Assembly (NCBI GenBank): GCA_945862315.1
Contig: CAMAXW010000010.1
Location: 1 to 64,000, forward strand
Direction: 5' to 3'
Length of the DNA stretch: 64,000 bases
Source: Klebsiella pneumoniae
GTDB lineage: Bacteria > Pseudomonadota > Gammaproteobacteria > Ga0077536
This document shows positions 25,681 to 34,753 of the stretch, piece by piece. Position numbers and translations under genes: made by a program. How positions within the stretch are numbered: the first letter of the stretch is position 1; every line of letters begins with the position of its first letter. The notes beneath the pieces were generated by a model. It made no database searches. It had not been told where the DNA came from and saw only the letters and a list, made by a program, of their open reading frames with translations.

Positions 25681-26720
25681 ACGAACTACAGAACATCCTA
25701 GAAGAAAGCGTCAATCGGCTGTTCGCCGAACGTGTTGATCGGGCGTTCCTCGCCCGCTGCGAAGACGGCGAGTGGCCCGCAGAACTGTGGACGCTGGCGA
25801 ACGAACAAGGACTCACCCACGTCTTGGCGAGCGAGGCGGCCGGCGGCATGAACGCGGGCTGGGCCGAGGCGTTCATCGTCGTGCGTGCTTGCGGACGCCA
25901 TGCCGTGCCGCTGCCGGTACCTGAACAACTACTCGCCCTGTGGCTGGTTGAACGCGCCGGAATCAGCGCACCCAGCGGGCTGATTGCCCTGCTGCCAGAA
26001 GTATTGAACGCCGATGCCAACGGCCACTACACGTTGGAGGTGCCGCGCGTGCCGTGGGGCCGCGCGGCCCAGTTTTTTGTGGGTTTGACGAGCACCCAAC
26101 AAATTGCCCTCTTCGATACCCAGTTCGTCAGCATAACCTCCGCGCAAAACCTGGCCCGAGAGCCGCGCGACACCGTCCATTTGCGGGCCGCTAGCCCCGT
26201 GGCGCTGGGGTCTTGCGATCTCAATACGCACGCCATCCGTTGGCTCGGTGCCCTGCTGCGCGCCGGACAAATTGCGGGTGCTGCGGCGGCGTGTCTGGAA
26301 CTCAGCGTCAAATACACCTCCGATCGCGTGCAATTTGGCAAGCCGTTGTCCCAGTTTCAGGCGATCCAAAACCATTTGGCGGAAATCGCCGGCGCCATGG
26401 CCTCGGTGGACACCATGGCGTGCAGCGCTTTCCTCGCCCTCGACAACCGCGACTTGCCCAACCTGGGCCTCGACACGGCCAGTTTTGAAATTGCCGCCGC
26501 CAAGTGTCGCGCCAGCGATGCCGTGGAGTTGCTCACGCGCTTGTCGCATCAGGTGCATGGTGCCATTGGCTTCACCTACGAATACGACCTCCAGTTCCTG
26601 ACTCGACGCCTGTGGTCGTGGCGCGCGGAGTTCGGCACCAGCGGCGAATGGGGCGAACATCTGGGCCGTGCCGCCACCGCGATCGGTGGGGATGGCTTAT
26701 GGGCGCAAGTCACCCGCTGA
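25677..26720 (+). CDS. Acyl-CoA dehydrogenase, beta-type subunit
   Basis: 347 residues, acyl-CoA dehydrogenase fold but divergent. The N-terminal half lacks the flavin-contacting EP-x-SGSD motif; the C-terminal half keeps the FAD-dimer motif (DRVQFGKPLSQFQAIQNHLAE) and QVHGAIGFTYEYDL. This split of motifs between two adjacent genes matches heterotetrameric acyl-CoA dehydrogenases, where the subunits share the FAD sites. It starts inside the stop codon of the alpha gene, so equal expression is expected. It probably has no activity alone. Confidence 0.87.
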   Translation: MNELQNILEESVNRLFAERVDRAFLARCEDGEWPAELWTLANEQGLTHVLASEAAGGMNAGWAEAFIVVRACGRHAVPLPVPEQLLALWLVERAGISAPSGLIALLPEVLNADANGHYTLEVPRVPWGRAAQFFVGLTSTQQIALFDTQFVSITSAQNLAREPRDTVHLRAASPVALGSCDLNTHAIRWLGALLRAGQIAGAAAACLELSVKYTSDRVQFGKPLSQFQAIQNHLAEIAGAMASVDTMACSAFLALDNRDLPNLGLDTASFEIAAAKCRASDAVELLTRLSHQVHGAIGFTYEYDLQFLTRRLWSWRAEFGTSGEWGEHLGRAATAIGGDGLWAQVTR

Positions 26721-26760
26721 ACGCATCCCGACCGCCATCACTTTTTAAAGAGACAGCAGC

Positions 26761-27567
26761 ATGAGTAACACCGATCTTCTTTTGTTTGAAAAACGCGGCC
26801 ACGTTGGCTACCTCACCCTCAACCGTCCAGAAAAGCGCAACCCCTTGGGCTTGTCCGGCGACGGTGAAGCGTTCGCGGCGGCCGCCCGCAAAATTAACGG
26901 CGATTTCGACTTGCGCTGCGTCATCATGACGGGCGCTGGTTCGGCGTTTTCGGCCGGCGGCGACCTAAAAGCCATGCGGGATCGCACCGGGGATTTTGGC
27001 GTCGACAATCTGCGGCTACGCGACCACTACCGCGAAAGCATCCACGGCATCATCAAAGCCATGTGGCACATCGAAGTACCGATGATCGGTGCCATTAATG
27101 GCCCGGCCATTGGCTTGGGGGGCGACGTCGCCTCCCTGTGCGATATTCGCCTGTCTGCCGCGAGCGCCAAATTTGGCGCCACTTTCCTCAAAATTGGCCT
27201 GATCCCGGGTGATGGTGGCGCGTGGTTACTGCCGCGCATCGTGGGCTGGTCGCGCGCCGCACAGCTGTATTTCACCGGCGATGTCATTGACGCCGTCACC
27301 GCGCGGGAATGGGGCTTGGTCTCGGAGGTTTACCCCGACGACCAACTCATGGCCGAAGCCGAGAAACTCGCCGCCCGCATTTGCCAGCAGCCCCCTCAGG
27401 CCCTGCGCATGACCAAGCGGCTGATGCGCGATGGTCAAACCGCGACCTTCGATACCATCATGGAAATGTCGGCCGCCATGCAGGTACTGGTGCAGCGTAC
27501 CGATGACCACATGGAAGCGGTTAACGCCTTCTTTGAAAAGCGCTCGCCGGAATTCAAAGGCCAGTAG
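26761..27567 (+). CDS. Enoyl-CoA hydratase/isomerase (crotonase family)
   Basis: 268 residues. Crotonase fold with the oxyanion-hole segments SAFSAGGDLKAM and GPAIGLGGDVASLCDIR, and the KIGLIPGDGGAWLLPR motif. The position of the first hydratase Glu of classical enoyl-CoA hydratase holds Gly (GLGGD), while GDGG occupies the second Glu region, so hydration by the standard two-Glu mechanism is doubtful; isomerase, lyase or hydrolase activity of the superfamily is possible. Last gene of the rightward acyl-CoA operon, 40 bases after the beta dehydrogenase. Followed by a hairpin. Confidence 0.85.
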   Translation: MSNTDLLLFEKRGHVGYLTLNRPEKRNPLGLSGDGEAFAAAARKINGDFDLRCVIMTGAGSAFSAGGDLKAMRDRTGDFGVDNLRLRDHYRESIHGIIKAMWHIEVPMIGAINGPAIGLGGDVASLCDIRLSAASAKFGATFLKIGLIPGDGGAWLLPRIVGWSRAAQLYFTGDVIDAVTAREWGLVSEVYPDDQLMAEAEKLAARICQQPPQALRMTKRLMRDGQTATFDTIMEMSAAMQVLVQRTDDHMEAVNAFFEKRSPEFKGQ

Positions 27568-27576
27568 GCTACCCCT

Positions 27577-27616
27577 CGCGGTTTAGAGCGACCCTCAAAA
27601 GTTAGTCTAAACCGCG
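27577..27616. terminator. Inverted repeat between convergent operons
   Basis: CGCGGTTTAGA (27577-27587) and TCTAAACCGCG (27606-27616) form a perfect 11-bp stem with an 18-base loop. It lies 9 bases past the crotonase stop and 28 bases past the cysNC stop on the other strand, the right place for a bidirectional terminator. There is no long T run. Confidence 0.6.
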
Positions 27617-27644
27617 TGCCCGTCAACGCCGGCCGGCGCCGTGT

Positions 27645-29576
27645 TTAAGCGCCGGGCAAGGCGTCGTCTAGAAGACGCGCCACGATAAACTCGGCGGCTA
27701 GCTCGGCGCTCATGACGGCCGTGTCAATGGTGATTTCCGGTGCGTGGGGTGCTTCATAGGGTGAATCAATACCCGTAAAGTTCTTCAACTGCCCGGCCCG
27801 CGCTTTGCGATAAAGCCCTTTCACATCGCGACGCTCGGCTTCGGCGAGCGAGGTATTCACGTAGACCTCCACAAACTCACCTGCCGGCAACATCGCACGC
27901 ACCAACTCACGCTCGGCGCGAAACGGCGAAATAAACGCGGTGAGAACAATTAGTCCAGCGTCAGTCATCAGCTTGGCGACTTCGCCCACCCGCCGGATAT
28001 TCTCGACCCGGTCGGCTTCGGTAAAACCCAGATCCTTATTCAGCCCATGGCGGACGTTATCGCCATCCAGCAAAAACGTGTGTTTGCCCAGCGCAAAAAG
28101 CTTCTTCTCAACCAGATTAGCAATGGTCGATTTACCCGCGCCCGACAACCCTGTAAACCACAGCACCCGGGCCCGTTGGTGCTTGTGCTCGGCATGCGCC
28201 GTGCGCGTGACGTCGATGGCCTGCCAGTGCACATTCTGGCTGCGACGTAGGGCAAAATGCAGCAAGCCGGCGGCTACCGTCGCGTTATTGTATTTGTCGA
28301 TCAGGATAAAACCGCCCAACTCCTGATGGTTCTCGTAGGGCTCAAAAACGATCGCTTTGTCGGTGGTGAGAGTCACCACACCGATGGCGTTGAGCTCCAG
28401 CGTTTTGGTCGCCACGTGTTCTAGGGTGTTAACGTTAATCTGATATTTCGGCTGCTGGACTTGTGCTGAGGCCCACTGGGTGCCGAGTTTCAGCCAGTAC
28501 GCACGGCCTGGCAGCAGCGGTTCGTCGTTGAGCCAAACGAGGGTTGCTTCAAACTGATCCGCCACTTGCGGCGGATTATCGGCCGCCGCCAACACATCGC
28601 CGCGTGAGCAATCGACTTCGTCGTGCAGCGTCAGGGTGATGGATTGGCCGGCCACGGCGAGGTCTAAATCCCCATCCAGAGTCACAATTCTCGCCACGGT
28701 GGAAGTTTTCCCCGAGGGCAGCACACGCACCGCATCCCCAGGCCGCACCTGACCGCTGGCGATCAAGCCGGCAAACCCCCGAAAATCCAAATGCGGCCGG
28801 TTGACCCACTGCACCGACAGGCGGAACGGATCGCTTTGCGCGGCCGTGAGGTCGAGCGGCACCGTCTCCAAATGCGTCAGCAAGGGCATCCCCGTATACC
28901 AGGGCATTTGCGCTGATAGCGTGGTGATGTTGTCGCCGAGAAAACCCGACAGCGGGATGGCCGTAAACGCGGCGATACCGATGGAATCGGCGAACGCGCG
29001 ATAGTCCGCCACGATGGCATCAAAGCGCGCTGGGTCGTAGCCTACGAGGTCCATTTTATTGACCGCCAGTACCACCTTGCGGATGCCAATAAGCTTGACC
29101 AAATAACTGTGGCGGCGAGTCTGGGTGAGCACACCCTTGCGAGCGTCGATGAGGATCACCGCCAAATCTGCGGTAGAAGCACCCGTGATCATATTGCGCG
29201 TGTATTGCTCGTGACCCGGCGTGTCGGCCACGATAAATTTTCGCTGGTCGGTGGCAAAATACCGATAAGCCACATCGATCGTGATCCCCTGCTCACGCTC
29301 AGCGGCGAGACCATCGACCAGCAGCGCAAAATCGATCTGCTGGCCTTGCGTGCCCATGCGCTTGGAATCGGCTTCCAAGGTGGCGAGCTGGTCCTCAAAA
29401 ATCATTTTGGAGTCGTAGAGCAACCGTCCGATGAGGGTGGACTTACCGTCGTCTACCGAACCACAGGTGATGAAGCGCAACAGCGACTTATGCTGGTGTT
29501 GCGCCAGATAGGCGTCGATGTTCTCGGCGATGAGGGCATCGGTTTGATAAGAAGATTCACGGGTATTGTCGATCAT
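27645..29576 (-). CDS. cysNC: Bifunctional sulfate adenylyltransferase large subunit / APS kinase
   Basis: 643 residues. N-terminal part is the CysN GTPase: P-loop GSVDDGKST (39-47), GITIDVAYR switch region, DTPGHEQY and NKMD. It drives formation of adenosine 5'-phosphosulfate (APS) with CysD. From about residue 455 comes an APS kinase (CysC) domain with P-loop [20 protein letters not shown] and the Ser-containing [10 protein letters not shown], giving PAPS. The same fusion (NodQ type) is common in proteobacteria. It is 32 bases downstream of cysD. The product supports cysteine synthesis or sulfation; no reductase genes are in the window. Confidence 0.96.
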   Translation of the reverse strand: MIDNTRESSYQTDALIAENIDAYLAQHQHKSLLRFITCGSVDDGKSTLIGRLLYDSKMIFEDQLATLEADSKRMGTQGQQIDFALLVDGLAAEREQGITIDVAYRYFATDQRKFIVADTPGHEQYTRNMITGASTADLAVILIDARKGVLTQTRRHSYLVKLIGIRKVVLAVNKMDLVGYDPARFDAIVADYRAFADSIGIAAFTAIPLSGFLGDNITTLSAQMPWYTGMPLLTHLETVPLDLTAAQSDPFRLSVQWVNRPHLDFRGFAGLIASGQVRPGDAVRVLPSGKTSTVARIVTLDGDLDLAVAGQSITLTLHDEVDCSRGDVLAAADNPPQVADQFEATLVWLNDEPLLPGRAYWLKLGTQWASAQVQQPKYQINVNTLEHVATKTLELNAIGVVTLTTDKAIVFEPYENHQELGGFILIDKYNNATVAAGLLHFALRRSQNVHWQAIDVTRTAHAEHKHQRARVLWFTGLSGAGKSTIANLVEKKLFALGKHTFLLDGDNVRHGLNKDLGFTEADRVENIRRVGEVAKLMTDAGLIVLTAFISPFRAERELVRAMLPAGEFVEVYVNTSLAEAERRDVKGLYRKARAGQLKNFTGIDSPYEAPHAPEITIDTAVMSAELAAEFIVARLLDDALPGA

Positions 29577-29608
29577 GGTCGGTGTGCTCTGGCGCGCAAG
29601 GGCGGCAC

Positions 29609-30508
29609 TCAGAAGTAACCCTCCTGCTTCTTTTTCTCCATGCTGGCGCTCTGATCGTGGTCGATCGCGCGCCCCTGTCGCTCAGAGGTGGTGGTCAATA
29701 GCATCTCTTGGATCACTTCAGAAAGGGTCTGCGCCGTGCTTTCAATGGCCCCGGTGAGTGGGTAGCAGCCCAAGGTGCGAAAACGAATAGAACGCTCCAC
29801 TGGGGTTTCACCCGGTGCAAACTGAAAGCGTTCGTCATCAACCATCAGCAGCAGCCCGTCGCGCTTGACGGTGGGCCGTGGTGCCGAAAAATACAACGGC
29901 ACGATGGGAATGTTTTCGAGCTGGATGTACTGCCAGATATCCAACTCCGTCCAGTTGGAAATAGGGAACACCCGGATGCTTTCGCCCTGCGCCTTTTTAG
30001 CGTTGTATAAGCGCCAGAGTTCTGGGCGCTGCTGTTTGGGATCCCAGCGATGATTGGCCGATCGAAATGAAAAAATACGCTCTTTGGCGCGGCTTTTCTC
30101 TTCGTCGCGGCGCGCACCACCAAACGCCGCATCAAAACCATACAGGGTCAGCGCTTGCTTGAGGCCTTCGGTTTTCCATAGGTCGGTATGCAACGAGCCG
30201 TGCTCAAAGGGGTTAATACCGCGCGCCAAGGCGTCTGGGTTTTGGTAGACCAAGAGCTCCATGCCGGCCACTTTGGCCATCTGGTCGCGCAGTTCGTACA
30301 TCGCCCGAAACTTCCAGGTGGTATCCACGTGCAGCAGCGGAAAAGGCGGTGGTGCCGGGAAGAACGCTTTGCGTGCCAGCTGCAGCATCACGGCAGAATC
30401 CTTGCCGACTGAATACAGCATCACCGGGCGCTCGGCCTCGCCAACCACTTCGCGCAGAATGTGGATGCTCTCAGCTTCTAGCCGTTGGAGGTGGGTCAGA
30501 ACACGCAT
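29609..30508 (-). CDS. cysD: Sulfate adenylyltransferase small subunit
   Basis: 299 residues from ATG 30508. PP-loop ATP pyrophosphatase fold: [15 protein letters not shown] is the nucleotide-binding SxGKDS motif, followed by [28 protein letters not shown] and [11 protein letters not shown]. It makes APS from ATP and sulfate with CysN. The residues encoded upstream of 30508 do not resemble CysD, whose proteins begin with a segment like [14 protein letters not shown]. No clear Shine-Dalgarno is seen before the ATG. First gene of a two-gene cysD-cysNC operon. Confidence 0.96.
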   Translation of the reverse strand: MRVLTHLQRLEAESIHILREVVGEAERPVMLYSVGKDSAVMLQLARKAFFPAPPPFPLLHVDTTWKFRAMYELRDQMAKVAGMELLVYQNPDALARGINPFEHGSLHTDLWKTEGLKQALTLYGFDAAFGGARRDEEKSRAKERIFSFRSANHRWDPKQQRPELWRLYNAKKAQGESIRVFPISNWTELDIWQYIQLENIPIVPLYFSAPRPTVKRDGLLLMVDDERFQFAPGETPVERSIRFRTLGCYPLTGAIESTAQTLSEVIQEMLLTTTSERQGRAIDHDQSASMEKKKQEGYF

Positions 30509-30713
30509 AACAATTTGGCACCCGGGCAGTCGCCCTCTATACAACACTTGAACCCAAACGGGCGTCACTGTAGCCGTTTGTGCCACCAGTTAACACCCAG
30601 CCGCGCCCAGCTGAGCGTGGCTATAGCCCTGACCGTCAGACCCTCCTAACGGGCGCTGTAGCGACCTAACGGCCGCGCCCCACCGCCGGCTAACAATGCC
30701 CGCGGCTGCGGTG

Positions 30714-31500
30714 TTAATCGTTGATCAAGGTCTGCTGACGCTTTCCGGGATCGGCAATCGCGCGCCGCTGGCAAGGCGTTGTATCGATTTCTCCCAAGCT
30801 TAACTCACCTGCTAGCACCGCCTGTTTCCAGGTTTTCTGAGCCGGCTCGCGGGCCTGAAATTCCGGCATGACTTCTTTGGCGAACAGCTTAAGGCTGTCG
30901 CAGATAACCGTGCGCGAAATCTTACCCGCCTGATTGAGCAAGATAACTTGATCGATATGGCTCGCCTCAAATCCGCATAGGCGCGCGCGCAGCGTGGCCG
31001 GGGAGCCGATCAGCGACGTGCCGTTATTTTCCCGTCACCACTGGCCCGCCACCGCTCGTATTCGGCCCACAGCGACAGCGTGCCCGGCACGATAGCGTAC
31101 GGCGTCTCCCCCCCCGCTATTCGCGATAGCGCCGCTCAAAAGGGTGGAGTTCGGTGGTGCTAGAGCCTTCGCCAAGCCCCAGCTCCACGCGGCCATTGCT
31201 CAGTAAGTCGAGCGTGGAGACCCGCTCGGCCACCCGTGCCGGATGATGGGTCGTGAGTTGCACAATGCCGTGGCCGAGACGAATACGCCGGGTGCGCTGA
31301 CTGGCTGCGGCCAGAAAAACTTCGGGTGGCGATGAACACGAATACGCTTCCAAGAAGTGATGTTCTACTTCTCAGGCGTCGTCATAGCCCAAGGCGTCGG
31401 CCAATTCGATTTTTGCCAGCGACTCATGCAACAGCCGATGTTCGCTATCCGCCGTCCAGGGCCGTGGTAACTGGTGCTGATAGAACAGGCCAAATGTCAT
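30714..31500 (-). pseudogene. Decayed LLM-class oxidoreductase gene
   Basis: Reading leftward from ATG 31500, the N-terminus of a luciferase-like oxidoreductase is clear (MTFGLFYQHQLPRPW, then LADALGYDDA). An in-frame TGA at 31374-31372 replaces the Trp codon expected in the DDAWEVEHHF motif. The frame continues (EVEHHFLEAYSCSSPPEVFLA ... LSNGRVELGLGEG) to a TAG near 31117. The middle third of the protein (about 130-150 codons) is then missing. A C-terminal part resumes (AEYERWRASGD), shifts frame near 31030, and runs on as NGTSLIGSP ... DQVILLNQAGK ... LKLFAKEVMPEF to the stop at 30714. An 8-G run occurs at the junction. Nonsense, deletion and frameshift together show a dead gene. Confidence 0.85.
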
Positions 31501-31806
31501 CTTGTGCTGTCCGCTGCTGCGCGAAATGCTGGCCGCCAACAGGCTGCCCACGAGCGTCTACCTGGCGACTAATCCTCGCCGCACCCGCACCGCCTAACGC
31601 GCACCTCAGCACGCCCCAGCAAGCACCGCCCGGACCTAGACCAACGTCGCCGGTTGGGTGAAGAACTGGCACTGCGCGCGCAGCGCGGTGGCTCTCGGCT
31701 AGCGTACTCGCGCTACCGGCCCGTTGAAGTGGGCAAGCTAATTGAGCTCACCCCAGCAGGGGACTACTATCGACAGTTCATACAACAATACTCAAGGGGA
31801 ATGCTG
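31501..31806. other. Non-coding region between LLM pseudogene and GFA-type gene
   Basis: About 300 bases with short GC-rich open frames that show no family features. It should contain the promoter of the GFA-type gene. AAGGGG at 31794-31799 is that gene's ribosome site. Nothing else is recognisable. Confidence 0.5.
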
Positions 31807-32235
31807 ATGAGCGACGTCCATCACGGTCAATGTTTCTGCGGTGCGGTAAACCTGGAAGTAACCGGCGCGCCAGCTGCCATGGGCTACTGCCACTGCGAAT
31901 CCTGCCGTCACTGGTCGGCCGGTCCAGTGAATGCTTTTTCGCTGTGGCCACCCACCGCGGTGACGGTGACCCAAGGCGCAGACGCTATCGGCACCTACAA
32001 CAAAACGCCGGGCAGCTCGCGCAAGTGGTGCACGCAGTGCGGCGGTCATCTCATGACCGACCATCCGGGAATGGGCCTTGTGGACGTCTATGCGGCCATC
32101 CTCCCGACCCTAGCATTCACCCCGGGCCTGCACGTGTTTTATGGCGAAACCTGTCTGCGCATTCAAGACGGTCTGCCAAAACAACAGGATGTGCCGGCAG
32201 AAATGGGCGGTTCCGGCACTTTATTGCCTGAATAA
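31807..32235 (+). CDS. GFA family protein (CENP-V/GFA zinc domain)
   Basis: 142 residues. Zinc-binding cysteines appear in the family order: GQCFCGAV near the N-terminus, GYCHCESCRHW about residue 27-37, and KWCTQCGGHL about residue 73-82. The family is named after a glutathione-dependent formaldehyde-activating enzyme, but most members are of unknown function. ATG 31807 has AAGGGG seven bases upstream; an ATG at 31801 is too close to that site. A stem-loop follows the stop, so it is probably monocistronic. Confidence 0.88.
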   Translation: MSDVHHGQCFCGAVNLEVTGAPAAMGYCHCESCRHWSAGPVNAFSLWPPTAVTVTQGADAIGTYNKTPGSSRKWCTQCGGHLMTDHPGMGLVDVYAAILPTLAFTPGLHVFYGETCLRIQDGLPKQQDVPAEMGGSGTLLPE

Positions 32236-32256
32236 GCCTCTAAACTCCGCTGGAAG

Positions 32257-32292
32257 GACCCACGCTCGGCGCCTCGCCGCCGGGTGTGGGTC
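32257..32292 (+). terminator. Stem-loop after the GFA-type gene
   Basis: GACCCAC (32257-32263) pairs with GTGGGTC (32286-32292), with further GC-rich pairing possible in the loop. It starts about 20 bases after the stop codon of the GFA-type gene. There is no T tract, so termination efficiency is uncertain. Confidence 0.4.
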
Positions 32293-32443
32293 GCGTCGCA
32301 ATAGGCTGTGTTGAAGGCGCCCCTCTAAAACCTGCGCAAGCACTGCCACACCACCCGCTGCCAAGCGGTGTTCGAACCCCACCCAAAAGCGGCCCAAACC
32401 CCGTGTCCTACCGCCAACCCAAGCTCACTCGCCCGGATATTTT

Positions 32444-32920
32444 ATGTCGTTAGAACCCCTTAGCATCCGCCGTCCCACGGCCGATCAATTCAGCGAGGTA
32501 ATCGCGCTATTGACGCAAAGCCAGCTCGGGTCTGCCGATATTTCTCTCGCCAATTTGCAACACTTTCGGCTGATCAGCACCACTGCGCGGGTGCTCGCCG
32601 TGGCTGGGTTAGAACCGCTGGGCCGGATCGCGCTGCTGCGTTCGGTGGCCGTGGTGGCCGACCAGCAGGGCCAAGGTTTGGCCACCCAGCTCGTGCAGGC
32701 TTTGGAGATACACGCGCGGCGGATCGGGCTGCACGCCCTGTATTTGTTGAGCGCCCGCGCCGGGTTGTTTTTTGCGCGTCAGGGATTTAGCGAAATTGCG
32801 CGTGACGAAATGCCCGCCGTGCTCCACGCCAGCGCCGAACTGACCGGCAGCGAGCGCCACGGCGTGGTCATGTTAAAAATAATATTGCGAGCTCCAGCCA
32901 ACGACCAGCCGCCGGCTTAA
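32444..32920 (+). CDS. GNAT N-acetyltransferase, ArsN2-like
   Basis: 158 residues. GNAT fold with the acetyl-CoA loop VVADQQGQGLATQLV (R/Q-x-x-G-x-G/A pattern), preceded by GLEPLGRIALLRSVAVV and followed by ALYLLSARAGLFFARQGFSEIARDEMPAVL. This sequence order is characteristic of ArsN2-type acetyltransferases linked to arsenic-compound resistance, but no other ars gene is present in the window, so the substrate is open. It ends 53 bases from the convergent acyl-CoA synthetase gene. Confidence 0.8.
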   Translation: MSLEPLSIRRPTADQFSEVIALLTQSQLGSADISLANLQHFRLISTTARVLAVAGLEPLGRIALLRSVAVVADQQGQGLATQLVQALEIHARRIGLHALYLLSARAGLFFARQGFSEIARDEMPAVLHASAELTGSERHGVVMLKIILRAPANDQPPA

Positions 32921-32973
32921 GTTCGCCGGCAGCGCCTGCGCACGAGGGCCGCCGATGCCGCCGGGACCGGGTT

Positions 32974-34524
32974 TTATACGAGTCGGCTTTTTTTATGCGC
33001 CCAGTAGCGATCGCGCAACAGCCGTTTATAGAGTTTCCCGGTTGGCAGTCGCGGCAATTCCACCGCGAAATCCACCGACCGCGGGCATTTTAGGTGGGCA
33101 AGGTGGAGGCGGCAAAATGCAATCAGCTCTTGCGCCAAAACCGCATCACCCACGATGTTTGGCTCCAGTTGCACCACTGCTTTCACTTCTTCTCCAAGGT
33201 CGTCGTTGGGGACGCCGAAAACCGCCGCATCGGCAACCTTGGGATGGCTGATCAACAAGTTTTCGCATTCTTGAGGATAAATATTCACGCCTCCCGAAAT
33301 AATCATGTAGGTCTTGCGGTCGGTGAGATACAGATAGCCTTCCGCATCCACATAACCCACATCATGCACCGTGCTCAGCGTGCCATCCGGGGAGCGCGCT
33401 TCAGCGGTTTTATCAGGATCGTTGAAGTACTCGAACGGCGCCGCACTCTTAAACCAGATGGTGCCAGCAGTGCCTGCTGGGCAGGGCGTGAAGTCATCAT
33501 CGAGGATGTGTAACTCTCCCAAGCGGACATTACCCACCGTGCCCGGATGGGCCAGCCATTGCGCGGTATCGCAGGCCGTAAAACCCAGTCCTTCCGTCGC
33601 GCCGTAATACTCGTGGATGACCGGCCCCCACCACTGGATCATGGCGTGCTTGACCTGCTCCGGACAGGGTGCCGCGGCGTGGACCGCCGCTTCGAGCGAG
33701 CTCACGTCACAGCGCTCGCGCACGGCCGCCGGTAATTTCAATAACCGACTAAACATCGTGGGCACCAGCTGGCTGTGGGTCACCCGGTAACGCTCGACCA
33801 AGCTTAAGTATTCTGCCGCCTCGAAGCGTTCCATGATGATGCAGGTGCTGCCCTTGCGGAGCGCCAAATTGACCGCCGCTTGGGGTGCCGAGTGGTACAA
33901 CGGTGCCGGGGACAGATACACCATGCCCTCGCGGTATTGCCATAAATCGCTCAAAAACTGCATATAGGGCGAAATTTCTGCCGGGTGCAGGCCGGGTAAT
34001 GGTTTGAGAATGCCTTTCGGGCGTCCCGTCGTGCCGGAGGAATACAGCATGGATCGACCCAGACTTTCGTCCGCGATGGGGGTGCCCGGATAAGCCGACA
34101 CGCAACGTGCATAATCGATAAACGGCGCATCGTCCCCCGTGCCATCGACAATGAGGTGTAAGCGCACGTTGGGGCAATGCCGCATCGCCTCTCGGGCGAT
34201 GTCGCGTAGCGGCCGGGAAGTCACCACCACTTGTGCTTGACTATCGTTGACAATAAAAGCCAACTCCGCCGCACTGAGATAAGAATTAATGCAGGTGTAG
34301 TAAAGACCCGCGCGTTCGCCGGCAGCACAGGCCACCAGATAATGGGCGTTGTTTTCCATAAAAATGGCGTAATGAGCACCCGACGATAGACCCGTGTCGC
34401 GCAGCAGGTGGGCCAACTGATTGGCCCTCGTTTCGAATTCCCCATAGGTCACGATCTCGCCGGTGCTGGCCATGATGAAACAGGGCTGGTCGGCGTGTTT
34501 AATTGTCATTTGACGAACGTACAC
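32974..34524 (-). CDS. AMP-dependent acyl-CoA synthetase/ligase
   Basis: 516 residues, ANL superfamily. Activates a carboxylic acid to acyl-AMP and then acyl-CoA. Motifs in order: P-loop YSSGTTGRPKGI (about residue 161), EYYGATEG (A5), VGYVDAEGYLYLTDRK (A7/A8) and LPTGKLYKR with the catalytic Lys (A10). GTG 34524 with AAGGA upstream; an in-frame ATG at 34509 is an alternative. It resembles fatty-acyl or bile-acid/cholate-type ligases (FadD family) rather than acetyl-CoA synthetase, which is longer. It is monocistronic and convergent with the acetyltransferase gene. Confidence 0.92.
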   Translation of the reverse strand: MYVRQMTIKHADQPCFIMASTGEIVTYGEFETRANQLAHLLRDTGLSSGAHYAIFMENNAHYLVACAAGERAGLYYTCINSYLSAAELAFIVNDSQAQVVVTSRPLRDIAREAMRHCPNVRLHLIVDGTGDDAPFIDYARCVSAYPGTPIADESLGRSMLYSSGTTGRPKGILKPLPGLHPAEISPYMQFLSDLWQYREGMVYLSPAPLYHSAPQAAVNLALRKGSTCIIMERFEAAEYLSLVERYRVTHSQLVPTMFSRLLKLPAAVRERCDVSSLEAAVHAAAPCPEQVKHAMIQWWGPVIHEYYGATEGLGFTACDTAQWLAHPGTVGNVRLGELHILDDDFTPCPAGTAGTIWFKSAAPFEYFNDPDKTAEARSPDGTLSTVHDVGYVDAEGYLYLTDRKTYMIISGGVNIYPQECENLLISHPKVADAAVFGVPNDDLGEEVKAVVQLEPNIVGDAVLAQELIAFCRLHLAHLKCPRSVDFAVELPRLPTGKLYKRLLRDRYWAHKKSRLV

Positions 34525-34753
34525 TTAGAGGTTCCTTATCGTTGAGGGCAGAATCTGCAGTGCAGTGCGTCACCAGCATCGCATCAAAGCGCGGGCACCA
34601 TATAGTGCCATTCGCGCCACTGGCGTGAACCTCACACCGCCCACGCGGGGAGTTGCCGGCAGCGCCAGACTGGTATGAAATCGCAGGATCTTTGGCGGGG
34701 GCGCGTAGTGCACCGCGGCTGATGGGCTTCGCAACGCAGCACGAGAGACCACT

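Noticed and set aside
31117-31500. In-frame TGA in the LLM remnant as possible recoding to Trp or selenocysteine
   Set aside because: Other genes use TGA as stop, and the same locus also has a large deletion and a frameshift, which show simple gene decay.
32360-32400. GGTGTTCGAACCCC, resembling a tRNA T-arm
   Set aside because: The flanking bases do not form a T-stem and no acceptor, D or anticodon arms can be built around it on either strand.
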